Shown: positions 1 through 8,854 of the stretch, one piece after another
Position numbering within the stretch: position 1 is the stretch's first letter
How the letters are laid out: every line of letters begins with the position of its first letter
From: an uncultured Porphyromonadaceae bacterium
GTDB taxonomy: Bacteria; Bacteroidota; Bacteroidia; Bacteroidales; Muribaculaceae
Reading direction: 5' to 3'
NCBI GenBank assembly: GCA_947573485.1
Contig: CANPGB010000016.1
Coordinates: 1-64,000 of the forward strand
Length of the DNA stretch: 64,000 nt
Translations under genes and position numbers: made by a program
The notes under the pieces: model-generated
The model's database searches: none
Told to the model about the DNA's origin: nothing
Seen by the model: the letters and a program-made list of their open reading frames with translations, nothing else

Positions 1-52
1 GCTCACCTCGACACTGCCAGTGTCGCGCTCTAGCCAGATGAGCTAGTACCCC
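1..52 (-). tRNA. tRNA-Ala (anticodon GGC), 3' end truncated by the window start
   Basis: Reverse complement GGGGTACTAGCTCATCTGGCTAGAGCGCGACACTGGCAGTGTCGAGGTGAGC has a D-arm, a CGACA/TGTCG anticodon stem and loop CTGGCAG. Confidence 0.88.
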
Positions 53-206
53 GTTGTTTGCGGTGCAAAGTTAGGAAGGATTTGCGGGCTGTGCAAGCGT
101 TTTGACAAGTTTAACTTACGTTAATATTTTCACACAATCTTTAGATATTCTGTTCCAAATTTTTGCACTACCTTTGAGCGCACATTATAGACAACCTGTA
201 ATACCC

Positions 207-1421
207 ATGAAATTTTATCTCAAAAACCTCGTCTGGCTCGCCGTAATGCTCTTTGCCGCATGCGGGAGCAAGGCTCAGACCGACAAAGCGACTACCGACG
301 AAAACGTTGAAAAAGAAGTAATTGTAGGCGCAGCCCGCACCGACCAGTACATTGATTCTCTCAAGGGCAAACGCGTGGCTCTTTTCTCTAACCACACGGG
401 CAAGGTGGGCGACAAGCACACCCTCGACCTCATGCTTGAGAACGGCATCGACGTTGTTACCCTCTTCTCGCCCGAGCACGGCTTCCGCGGCGATGCCGAT
501 GCCGGTGAGCACGTGGCAAGCGGCGTCGACGGCCCCACAGGAATTCCCATTGCATCGCTCTACGACTCCAAGCAGGACCGCATGCCCAAGAAAGAAATCA
601 TGGACAGCATCGACGTTATCGTTTGCGACATCCAGGACGTAGGTCTCCGCTACTATACCTATTACTGCTCGATGGTCGACCTGATGAACGCCGCCAAGAA
701 ATATGACAAGGAGTTCATGGTGCTCGACCGCCCGAACCCCAACGGCATGTATGTCGAAGGCCCTATCCTCGACATGAAATATGAGTCGGGCGTTGGCCGC
801 CTGCCTATCCCCGTGGTTCACGGTCTCACCCTTGGCGAGATTGCCACCATGGTTAACGGCGAAGGCTGGCTCCGCGAGGGCGGCAAAGCCAAACTCACAG
901 TAATCCCCTGCGAGAATTACACGCACGCCACCCGCTACCGCCTGCCTATCCCCCCGTCGCCCAACCTCCGCGACATGCTCGCTATCTACCTCTACCCCTC
1001 GACCTGCTACTTCGAGGCCACTCCCGTGAGCCTTGGCCGCGGCACCGATTTCCCCTTCCTTGCCTACGGTCACCCCGACATGAAGGACCGCGACTTTGAG
1101 TTCACTCCCCGCAGCGTGCCCGGCGCCAAGAACCCGCCCCAACTCGATGTTCTCTGCCACGGTGTTGACCTCCGCGGCATAAGCGAGGAAGAAGCCATAG
1201 CACAGGGAATCAACCTCGAGTACCTCATCGACGCTTACCGCGACTTAGGCATGGGCGACAAGTTCTTCCGCTCGTTCTTCGAGCTTCTCATAGGCCGCGG
1301 CGACATCCGCCAAATGATAGAAGATGGCAAGAGCGCCGCCGAAATCAAGGCCACATGGGCCGGCGATGTGGAGAAATTCAAGGCACAGCGCGCGCCATAC
1401 CTCCTTTACCCCGAAAACTGA
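207..1421 (+). CDS. DUF1343 lipoprotein, NamZ-like exo-beta-N-acetylmuramidase
   Basis: ATG at 207 gives a lipoprotein signal (MKFYLKNLVWLAVMLFAACGS); contains LFSPEHGFRGDADAGE and DIQDVGLRYYTY motifs typical of DUF1343. Confidence 0.85.
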   Translation: MKFYLKNLVWLAVMLFAACGSKAQTDKATTDENVEKEVIVGAARTDQYIDSLKGKRVALFSNHTGKVGDKHTLDLMLENGIDVVTLFSPEHGFRGDADAGEHVASGVDGPTGIPIASLYDSKQDRMPKKEIMDSIDVIVCDIQDVGLRYYTYYCSMVDLMNAAKKYDKEFMVLDRPNPNGMYVEGPILDMKYESGVGRLPIPVVHGLTLGEIATMVNGEGWLREGGKAKLTVIPCENYTHATRYRLPIPPSPNLRDMLAIYLYPSTCYFEATPVSLGRGTDFPFLAYGHPDMKDRDFEFTPRSVPGAKNPPQLDVLCHGVDLRGISEEEAIAQGINLEYLIDAYRDLGMGDKFFRSFFELLIGRGDIRQMIEDGKSAAEIKATWAGDVEKFKAQRAPYLLYPEN

Positions 1422-1498
1422 CACATTATTAAATAAGACAACAAGAATAAAGAGGGTGCCGCCATGGGCGACACCCTCGCAATTATCAAAGCACATCG

Positions 1499-2962
1499 AT
1501 GAGTTTACCTGTAATTGTAATTATTACGATAGCGGCCTACTTCGGGCTGCTTATGCTCGTGTCGCACTTTGCCTCGCGCGGCAGCGACAACTCCACCTTC
1601 TTCACAGGCAACCGCCGCAACCACTGGGCGCTTGTTGCATTTGCCATGATCGGCGCCGCGATATCGGGCGTGACATTCATCTCCGTACCCGGCATGGTTG
1701 CCGCCAAGGGTTACGCCTACCTTCAGATGGTGCTCGGTTTCATTGTAGGCTATTTTGTGATTGCCTTTGTGCTGGTGCCGCTATTCTATAAGAAGAATCT
1801 GATATCGATTTACGGCTATCTTGAAGAGCGTTTCGGCCGCTCGACCTATCGTGCCGGCGCGTGGTTCTTCTTCGTATCGAAGATGCTCGGCGCCGCCGTG
1901 CGCTTCTTTGTGGTGTGCGCCGTGCTTCAGATGCTGGTGTTCTCGCCGCTGCACATACCCTTTATCTTCAACGTGATTGTCACTATCGCCCTCATATGGC
2001 TCTATACCGTGCAGGGCGGTGTGAAGACCCTCATCTGGACCGACACCCTCAAGAGCTTCTGCCTTATAATGTCGGTTGTTCTGTGTATTTTCTTCGTGGG
2101 TCAGAACCTTGGTTTCTCTTTCGGAGAGATGACCTCGGCTATCGCCGACCACCCCACCTCGAAGATGTTCTTCTTCGACAACCCCAAAGAAGGCACCTAC
2201 TTCTGGAAGCAGTTCCTCGCCGGTGTATTCATGGCCATTGCCACCACCGGTCTTGACCAGGACATGATGCAGCGCAACCTTGCCTGCGCCGACCACCGCC
2301 AGAGTCAGAAAAACATGATTGTGAGCGGCATAATCCAGTTCTTCGTCATCGCCCTCTTCCTGCTCCTCGGCACCCTCCTTGTAATGTTTATCGACAACAA
2401 AGGCATAGCCATGCCCGAGAAGAGCGATGAGCTCTTCGGCCTCGTTGCCACACACCCCGACGTGCCTATCGTAGTGGGCATACTCTTTGTTCTCGGCCTC
2501 ATCTCGGCAGCCTACTCGGCAGCAGGCTCGGCACTTACATCGCTTACCACCTCGTTCACCGTCGATATCCTCGGTGCCCACAAGAAGCAGGACGATGCCA
2601 AGCTCACCAAGACGCGCAAGGGCGTGCACATGGCCATGTCGTGCATCATGGGTTTGGTAATCATCGCGTTCTATTACCTCAGCAACCAGGACGCTATCTC
2701 GGCCGTATATACCCTGGCGTCGTATACCTACGGCCCGATACTCGGACTCTTCGTGTATGGCATGTTCTGGAAGAAGCCCGTGCACGACAAATGGGTGCCT
2801 GCCGTGTGCATCGCCGCACCGTGCCTCTCGTGGGTTCTACAGCTTGGCCTCAAAGAGCTTTTCGGCTACGAGACGAGCTTCGAGCTCCTGATTATGAACG
2901 CCTTGATTACAGTCATCGGTCTGCGCCTGCTCTCTATCGGACGCAAACCCCAGGCCGCTTGA
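1499..2962 (+). CDS. sodium:solute symporter (SSS) family transporter
   Basis: 487 aa, multiple hydrophobic TM segments, GNRRNHWALVAFAMIGAAISGVTFISVPG typical of SSS proteins. Confidence 0.85.
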   Translation: MSLPVIVIITIAAYFGLLMLVSHFASRGSDNSTFFTGNRRNHWALVAFAMIGAAISGVTFISVPGMVAAKGYAYLQMVLGFIVGYFVIAFVLVPLFYKKNLISIYGYLEERFGRSTYRAGAWFFFVSKMLGAAVRFFVVCAVLQMLVFSPLHIPFIFNVIVTIALIWLYTVQGGVKTLIWTDTLKSFCLIMSVVLCIFFVGQNLGFSFGEMTSAIADHPTSKMFFFDNPKEGTYFWKQFLAGVFMAIATTGLDQDMMQRNLACADHRQSQKNMIVSGIIQFFVIALFLLLGTLLVMFIDNKGIAMPEKSDELFGLVATHPDVPIVVGILFVLGLISAAYSAAGSALTSLTTSFTVDILGAHKKQDDAKLTKTRKGVHMAMSCIMGLVIIAFYYLSNQDAISAVYTLASYTYGPILGLFVYGMFWKKPVHDKWVPAVCIAAPCLSWVLQLGLKELFGYETSFELLIMNALITVIGLRLLSIGRKPQAA

Positions 2963-2978
2963 GCACACCCCCGACCCC

Positions 2979-3893
2979 ATGGCCCGCGACCTTTTCAACC
3001 GTTATATATGGCTCGTAGACACCATACGGCGCTACGGGAGGATTACACGCGGGCAGATAGATGAATTGTGGATGCGGTCGGCTTTCTCCGAGGGCCGTCC
3101 GCTGCCACGCCGCACATTCCACAACTACCGTCAGGCCGCCGAGGAGATGTTCAACATCGACATAAAGTGCGACCCTGTGACCTTTGAATACTATATCGAC
3201 GACCACGGCGACGCCGGTGTTGAAGGCGTTGCCGACTGGTTGTTGAACTCGGCGGCAGTCAACGAGGTGCTCTCGCACAGCAGCGATGTGGCATCGAAGG
3301 TATTCCTTGAAGACGTGCCCTCGGCGCGCCTCCACCTTGCCACCGTTATCGACGCCCTCCGCGACAACCGCATCATAAGTTTCGACTACCAATCGTACAC
3401 GCGACGCCGGCCCACACCAGATGTGAGGCTGGCGCCGCTGTTCCTGAAAATCTTCAGGCAGAGGTGGTATATAACGGGGCTCAACAGTGCCGACGGCAAA
3501 ATCAAGACCTACGCCCTCGACCGCATGATATCGCTCCGCATCCTTGCCGAGACTTTCACCCCGGACCCCGCTTTCGACGCCGCCGAGTACTCGCGCGACG
3601 CCTTCGGCGTGGTGTTCTCGCAGGGCGAGGTAAAGAAAATCGAGCTCAAGGTCTGGCCCCGCCAAGTAAAATATTTCCGTGCCCTGCCGCTACACCACTC
3701 ACAGGAGGAATTTGTACACGACGACTACTCGATTTTCACCTACCGCATGCGCGTCACGCCTGACCTTGTGTCGGAGCTCATGAGCTACGGAGCTCGTATA
3801 GAGGTGCTCGCGCCGCCCGAATTGCGCAGCATGGTTCAGCAGGAGTTGAGCGAGGCTCTTGCCAACTACGGAGCAGTTAACATAAATTTTTAA
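2979..3893 (+). CDS. WYL-domain transcriptional regulator
   Basis: 304 aa; N-terminal HTH-like region and WYL-type core (ISFDYQSYTRR...LAPLFLKIFRQRWYITGLN). Confidence 0.8.
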   Translation: MARDLFNRYIWLVDTIRRYGRITRGQIDELWMRSAFSEGRPLPRRTFHNYRQAAEEMFNIDIKCDPVTFEYYIDDHGDAGVEGVADWLLNSAAVNEVLSHSSDVASKVFLEDVPSARLHLATVIDALRDNRIISFDYQSYTRRRPTPDVRLAPLFLKIFRQRWYITGLNSADGKIKTYALDRMISLRILAETFTPDPAFDAAEYSRDAFGVVFSQGEVKKIELKVWPRQVKYFRALPLHHSQEEFVHDDYSIFTYRMRVTPDLVSELMSYGARIEVLAPPELRSMVQQELSEALANYGAVNINF

Positions 3894-3981
3894 ACCGGCT
3901 CCTATTCTTAAACAAGGTATAAAAAAGTGACGCAAGCGCAAATAAAGTATAACAGAAGTGTGCCCAACCGCTCTTTAGCAT

Positions 3982-3989
3982 TATATTTG
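3982..3989 (+). promoter_or_regulatory. Bacteroidetes -7 element TATATTTG upstream of htrA-like gene
   Basis: Matches TAnnTTTG, 36 nt upstream of ATG 4025. Confidence 0.5.
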
Positions 3990-4024
3990 CAGTATTAAAG
4001 CTACAATCTATCAAGTATAAAGCA

Positions 4025-5530
4025 ATGAGAAAAGGAATCATCACACTTGCCATAGCTGCCGCAGCGGCAGCAGGCTTCTATACCGCTTCCGTAGCCCGCG
4101 AGAGCTCCACGACTCCGGGCGCGCTTTTCGTAACCGCCGACGGCAGTGACGAGGCTGCCGACGCACCCTTTATCTCGCAGGCCGACTTCACCCGTGCCGC
4201 CGAGAGCACCGTCAATGGCGTGGTATCGGTCAAGAGCTATGCCACACCTCAGCGCCGCAACAACCGCCAGCAACAGTACTACGGCGACCCCTTCTTCGAC
4301 TTCTTCTTCGGCACACCCCGCCGCCAGGCACCGCAGCAGCGCGAGGAGCCCAAACAGCAGCAGATCGGTCTGGGCTCCGGCGTCATAATCAGCGCCGACG
4401 GCTATATCGTGACCAACAACCACGTGATAGCCGATGCCGAGCGTCTCGAAGTGACCCTCAACGACAACCGCAATTTCGAGGCCAAGGTGATAGGCTCTGA
4501 CGCCGACACCGACCTCGCCCTTATCAAAATAGAGGCTCCCGACCTCCATGTGATACCCATGGGAAACTCCGAGAACCTCAAAGTGGGCGAGTGGGTTCTT
4601 GCCGTGGGCAATCCTTTCGGTTTCACCTCCACCGTCACCTCGGGCATTGTGAGTGCCAAGGCGCGAAATATATCCACCACCACAGGCATGCCCGCCTCCG
4701 GTGGCATTGAATCGTATATCCAGACCGACGCCGCCGTCAACAGCGGCAACTCCGGCGGCGCCCTCGTCAACCTCAAGGGCGAGCTCGTGGGTATCAATAC
4801 AGCCATCTACTCGCAGACCGGCAACTATGTGGGCTGCTCCTTTGCCATCCCCACCTCTATAGTGCAGAAGGTAGTGGGCGACCTTCACAGCTTCGGCGCC
4901 GTGCAGCGCGCCTACCTCGGTGTCACCTTCCGCGAACTCACACCCGAACTCATATCGGAGCTCCACCTCCAGGGGCCGACCGCCGGCATCCACGTTGAAG
5001 AGGTGCTCGACCGCTCGGCAGCCCGTGAGGCAGGCATCGCCAAAGGCGACATAATTGTTGCTATCGGCGGCAAAGCCACCCACTCCACCGCCCAGCTCCA
5101 GGAAGCTATCACGAGCTTCAGCCCCGGCGACAAGGTAAGCATTGAATACTGGCGCGACGGCAGCATGCACACCACCGAGGCAACCCTGCGCAACAACAAC
5201 GGCGGAGTGGCAGTGACCCGCCCCGACAACGAGAGCTCGCTCGGCGCAGAATTTGCCCCCGTTGACAGCGACACCGCCCGCAAGCTCGGCATAAGCCGCG
5301 GTCTTAGCGTGAAATCGCTCGACTCCAACGGCCGCTTCGCCGCACAAGGCATGCGCGAGGGTTTCATAATCCTTGAAATAAACGGCATTGCCATAAACTC
5401 GGCCGAGGATGTTGCCAAGCTCTACAAAGCAATCACAAAGACAAGCTCAGGCCTCAACAAGGTGATGTTCATCTCGGGCGTATATCCCGACGGACGCACC
5501 GCTTTCTTCGCCGTTCCGCTCAACGAGTGA
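4025..5530 (+). CDS. Do/DegP (HtrA) family serine protease with PDZ domains
   Basis: Catalytic GNSGGALVNLKGELVGINTAI, VTNNHVI and two PDZ-like regions. Confidence 0.93.
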   Translation: MRKGIITLAIAAAAAAGFYTASVARESSTTPGALFVTADGSDEAADAPFISQADFTRAAESTVNGVVSVKSYATPQRRNNRQQQYYGDPFFDFFFGTPRRQAPQQREEPKQQQIGLGSGVIISADGYIVTNNHVIADAERLEVTLNDNRNFEAKVIGSDADTDLALIKIEAPDLHVIPMGNSENLKVGEWVLAVGNPFGFTSTVTSGIVSAKARNISTTTGMPASGGIESYIQTDAAVNSGNSGGALVNLKGELVGINTAIYSQTGNYVGCSFAIPTSIVQKVVGDLHSFGAVQRAYLGVTFRELTPELISELHLQGPTAGIHVEEVLDRSAAREAGIAKGDIIVAIGGKATHSTAQLQEAITSFSPGDKVSIEYWRDGSMHTTEATLRNNNGGVAVTRPDNESSLGAEFAPVDSDTARKLGISRGLSVKSLDSNGRFAAQGMREGFIILEINGIAINSAEDVAKLYKAITKTSSGLNKVMFISGVYPDGRTAFFAVPLNE

Positions 5531-5608
5531 ACAATCGGGCGAGTGCGGCGTTAACATTAAAGAACAAAAAGTAAAAATACAAACATAACCCTCAAAAACA
5601 TCAACGAC

Positions 5609-5812
5609 ATGAAAGGACTTCCCATTATCATCGCCGCACTCGGCGGCGCACTCGTAGGCGCAGCCACAGCTCTTCTTCTTGCACCCCAGAAAGGCAGCGA
5701 GACCCGCGAAGCTATCAAAGACTTCATCCTCTCTCACGTGCCCGGCATCAAGGCAAGCGAGCTCGAGAGCCTCGCCGACCAGATTGCAGAAGAAATCAAG
5801 GAAGTAAAATAA
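5609..5812 (+). CDS. YtxH-domain small protein
   Basis: 67 aa; glycine/alanine-rich N-terminal TM then LLLAPQKGSETREAIKDF. Confidence 0.7.
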   Translation: MKGLPIIIAALGGALVGAATALLLAPQKGSETREAIKDFILSHVPGIKASELESLADQIAEEIKEVK

Positions 5813-5833
5813 CATAAGGCTCCAAGTACGACC

Positions 5834-6025
5834 ATGAAAGGATTCATGACCTTCCTCTTCGGAGCCGCTGTCGGCGCCGCCGCCACCGCGCTGCTCACCC
5901 CCACCACCGGTCCCGAGCTCCGCGCACGCATCAAAGTGATACTCCAGAAAAAAGGTATCATCGCCGACGACGACATCGATGAGCTCGTCGAAATGATTGC
6001 AGCCCAGGTCGAGGATAAGAAATAA
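5834..6025 (+). CDS. YtxH-like small protein (second copy)
   Basis: 63 aa; FLFGAAVGAAATALLTPTTGPELRARIK. Confidence 0.65.
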   Translation: MKGFMTFLFGAAVGAAATALLTPTTGPELRARIKVILQKKGIIADDDIDELVEMIAAQVEDKK

Positions 6026-6042
6026 CCCGACTCAATAATATT

Positions 6043-6074
6043 CCGGGTCGCGGCCGGCGCCACGACCCGGTTCT
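6043..6074 (+). terminator. stem-loop terminator
   Basis: CCGGGTCG...CGACCCGG followed by TTCTTTTCTT. Confidence 0.6.
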
Positions 6075-6092
6075 TTTCTTAACTATCGCATT

Positions 6093-6485
6093 ATGTCGAA
6101 CACCGAACAAAGCGCCTCTACCCTGTCGAGCCTCGGCAACACCTTGTCGGCCTACGGCAAACTCCTTATCGAGGATACACGTCTGAGCGTCGCCGAGAAA
6201 CTCACCCGTGCACTCTCGGCCATAGCGCTGTGCTCAATGCTGGTGTTGCTGGTTATGGCAGCCATAGTCTTCGTGTCGATAGCCGCTGGTCTGTGGCTTT
6301 CGTCGGTCATGGAACCCTCATGGGCTTTCGTGATAGTGGCGGCCTTCTATATAGTAGTGGCCATTGTGCTCATTGCCTGCCGCACGGCGCTGCTTGTCAA
6401 CCCCATTTCCCGATTCATAACGCGCCTGGTGCTCCCGGCGCCCAAAAAGACCGTGAACGATGATAAACCTGCCACCGTATCCTGA
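6093..6485 (+). CDS. putative Actinobacterial-holin-like / phage holin family membrane protein
   Basis: 130 aa, two TM helices; LIEDTRLSVAEKLTRALSAIAL. Confidence 0.55.
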   Translation: MSNTEQSASTLSSLGNTLSAYGKLLIEDTRLSVAEKLTRALSAIALCSMLVLLVMAAIVFVSIAAGLWLSSVMEPSWAFVIVAAFYIVVAIVLIACRTALLVNPISRFITRLVLPAPKKTVNDDKPATVS

Positions 6486-6744
6486 CCGCCCCGACACAGA
6501 GTGGGCCGGCCTCACCCTCAGGGAAATACAGATGCGCCGGGCTCTTGTGCAGGCGCGAATGGAAATACAGAAGTTCAAGCTCTCGGCCCACGCCGACAGC
6601 TACCGCGAGCGCGCGCCGCTTTTCGGCGGAGCCAACTCGCTGTTCTCCCGTCTTTCGGGCGCCCTAACCCTTGCCGAATACGGCTACCTCGGGCTTAAGG
6701 CCGTGCGCTTCCTGGCGCCGCTCTTCAGGCGTCGCAAACGATAG
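6460..6744 (+). CDS. hypothetical protein, overlaps the preceding holin-like gene
   Basis: 94 aa ORF starting inside the preceding gene; same order and strand as the YtxH/holin cluster. Confidence 0.6.
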   Translation: MINLPPYPDRPDTEWAGLTLREIQMRRALVQARMEIQKFKLSAHADSYRERAPLFGGANSLFSRLSGALTLAEYGYLGLKAVRFLAPLFRRRKR

Positions 6745-6773
6745 CTACCAACTACCATAACGTAAACCAATCA

Positions 6774-8066
6774 ATGAAGAAGATACTCATTGCCGCAGTG
6801 GCTTTCCTTGCCGCTGCCGGCACTTTTGCACAGAATTACCGCCAGGACGTGAAGGATGTTCCCGAACGTGCCGGCGGCGTTTATTACGCCTACCCCGAAG
6901 AGGGGCTCACAAGCGCCTACGAGCTCCCCAAGGGCTATGAACCCTTCTATGTGAGCCACTATGGGCGCCACGGCTCCCGCTTCCTTATCTCCGACGACGA
7001 CTACAAGCGGGTGGTCGACCGCCTCGCCGACGCCCACAAAGCCGGTGCCCTCACTGCCGCCGGCGAGAAACTGCGCATGCAGCTCGACACCATATGGGAC
7101 GAAGCCCGCGGCCGCGGAGGCGAGCTCACACCCCTTGGCGCACGCCAGCACCACGACATTGCCTTGCGCATGGCCGAGGCATATCCGCAGGTATTCGCCA
7201 TGCCCGGCGCCGATGTCACCGCAGCCTCAACCCAGGTAATGCGCTGTGCCCACTCGATGTTCAACTTCGTGGATGGCCTCAAGGAGCTCAACCCCACGCT
7301 CGACGTGCCCATGGAATCGTCGCAGCGCAACATGGTATACCTCTGCCACCACACCCCCGAGTCGGCGGCTCTCGGTCGCACCACAGGCCCGTGGTATCAG
7401 GATTTCAAGCGCTTCAAGGCATCGCGTACCAAGCCCGAGCGCCTCATGAACACCCTCTTCTCCGACAAAAATTATGTGGATATGTGGGTAGACACCGACG
7501 CCCTGATGTGGGACCTCTACTACATTGCCGTCGACCTGCAGAACATGGAGACCGACATCAACCTGCTGCCCCTCTTCACCAACGACGAGCTCTTCGGGCT
7601 ATGGGAAGTGTTCAACTTCAACTTCTTTGCCTGCAACTCATCATATATCCGCGCCAACGGCCTCCACGTGGCAAACTCGCGCAACCTGCTGCGCAACATT
7701 ATCGACGGCGCCGACACCTACATAGCCCAAGGCAAGCACGGAGCCACTCTGCGCTTCGGCCACGACGGCAACATCATACCCCTGCTCGCCCTCCTGAAAG
7801 TGGAACACTGCTACTCTGATGCCGAACGCCCCGAAGACCTCTCGGCCGAGTATGCCGACTTCTATGTTTGCCCCATGGGCACTAACCTGCAGCTGGTGTT
7901 CTTCAAGCCTGCCAAAGGCGAGGGCGACCTGCTGGTGCGCATACTCCACAATGAGAAAGACGCCGTGCTCCCCGTGCCCACCGCCAACACAGGCACCTCG
8001 ACACGCTACTACCGTTGGGCCGACCTCCGCCCCTACCTCACCTCGCTTGCATATCCCGAGAAATGA
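6774..8066 (+). CDS. histidine-type phosphatase (MINPP/phytase-like)
   Basis: Signal peptide; YGRHGSRF (RHGxR) motif and C-terminal FGHDGNIIP (HD) motif. Confidence 0.75.
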   Translation: MKKILIAAVAFLAAAGTFAQNYRQDVKDVPERAGGVYYAYPEEGLTSAYELPKGYEPFYVSHYGRHGSRFLISDDDYKRVVDRLADAHKAGALTAAGEKLRMQLDTIWDEARGRGGELTPLGARQHHDIALRMAEAYPQVFAMPGADVTAASTQVMRCAHSMFNFVDGLKELNPTLDVPMESSQRNMVYLCHHTPESAALGRTTGPWYQDFKRFKASRTKPERLMNTLFSDKNYVDMWVDTDALMWDLYYIAVDLQNMETDINLLPLFTNDELFGLWEVFNFNFFACNSSYIRANGLHVANSRNLLRNIIDGADTYIAQGKHGATLRFGHDGNIIPLLALLKVEHCYSDAERPEDLSAEYADFYVCPMGTNLQLVFFKPAKGEGDLLVRILHNEKDAVLPVPTANTGTSTRYYRWADLRPYLTSLAYPEK

Positions 8067-8767
8067 GTTTCCCCACGATATTCGTGCTCCACGTTTCGGA
8101 GGGATACGACGACCGAGCCGCGCACATCGAATCGATGATGACACGGCTCGGGCTACCCTTTGAATATATCCTGCGCGGCGACAAGGCCGAACTCACACCC
8201 GAGGTCATGGAGCGTTTCTTCGACCCCGCCGGAGAGCTCGGCAAGCCGTCGGGCGCCACATCGTGCGCCTACAAGCACCTTATAGCCTGCGAAGAAATTG
8301 TGAAGCGCAATCTCGACGGCGCCTTCGTGCTCGAAGACGACATAGCGCTCTCCGACCGCTTTGCCGCGGTTGCCCTGAAAAGCCTCGAAGAGCTCCCCGA
8401 CGTACCCTCGATTATCAACTACGAGGATACCCGCCTGCGCTTTGTGCCTGCCAGCATGCGGCGCAAGGGCCAGGTGCTCTACCCCGGCGACCGCGACAGG
8501 TTTGCTGGAGCGCTGTACATCAACCGCAAAGGCGCTGAGGCAATTCTTCAATCAGCTCAGAGCGAGAAACTTGCCGTGCCTATCGACATCTACCACCGAC
8601 GCCTGCTTGACAGAGGCACGATACGCTATTGGTGGTCGCACCCATGCGTAGCCACCCAAGGCAGCCACAACGGAGCTTTCGCAAGCACGCTCGAACCGCA
8701 GAGAGGAAAGATACTGATGTGGCACATCAAGAAAGCTTACCGCAAACTGCTGTATAGGCTGAGATGA
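8063..8767 (+). CDS. glycosyltransferase family 25-like protein
   Basis: ATGA overlap with the previous stop; IFVLHVSEGYDDRAAHIESMMTRLGLPFEYILRGDK and VLEDDIALS. Confidence 0.7.
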   Translation: MSFPTIFVLHVSEGYDDRAAHIESMMTRLGLPFEYILRGDKAELTPEVMERFFDPAGELGKPSGATSCAYKHLIACEEIVKRNLDGAFVLEDDIALSDRFAAVALKSLEELPDVPSIINYEDTRLRFVPASMRRKGQVLYPGDRDRFAGALYINRKGAEAILQSAQSEKLAVPIDIYHRRLLDRGTIRYWWSHPCVATQGSHNGAFASTLEPQRGKILMWHIKKAYRKLLYRLR

Positions 8768-8793
8768 GTCCAGAAGAACCTTAAAATCAAAAA

Positions 8794-8829
8794 CCGCCGA
8801 TATTACTTACCATGTAGTAGCATCGGCGG
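8794..8829. terminator. bidirectional stem-loop between convergent genes
   Basis: CCGCCGAT...ATCGGCGG, 20-nt loop. Confidence 0.55.
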
Positions 8830-8854
8830 CTCTTAATTTGCAATACAAAAATCC

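Noticed and set aside
168-1160. 330-aa minus-strand ORF
   Set aside because: Antisense to the NamZ-like gene; no recognisable motifs.
4001-5347. 448-aa minus-strand ORF
   Set aside because: Antisense to the HtrA gene, Gly/Val-rich shadow translation.
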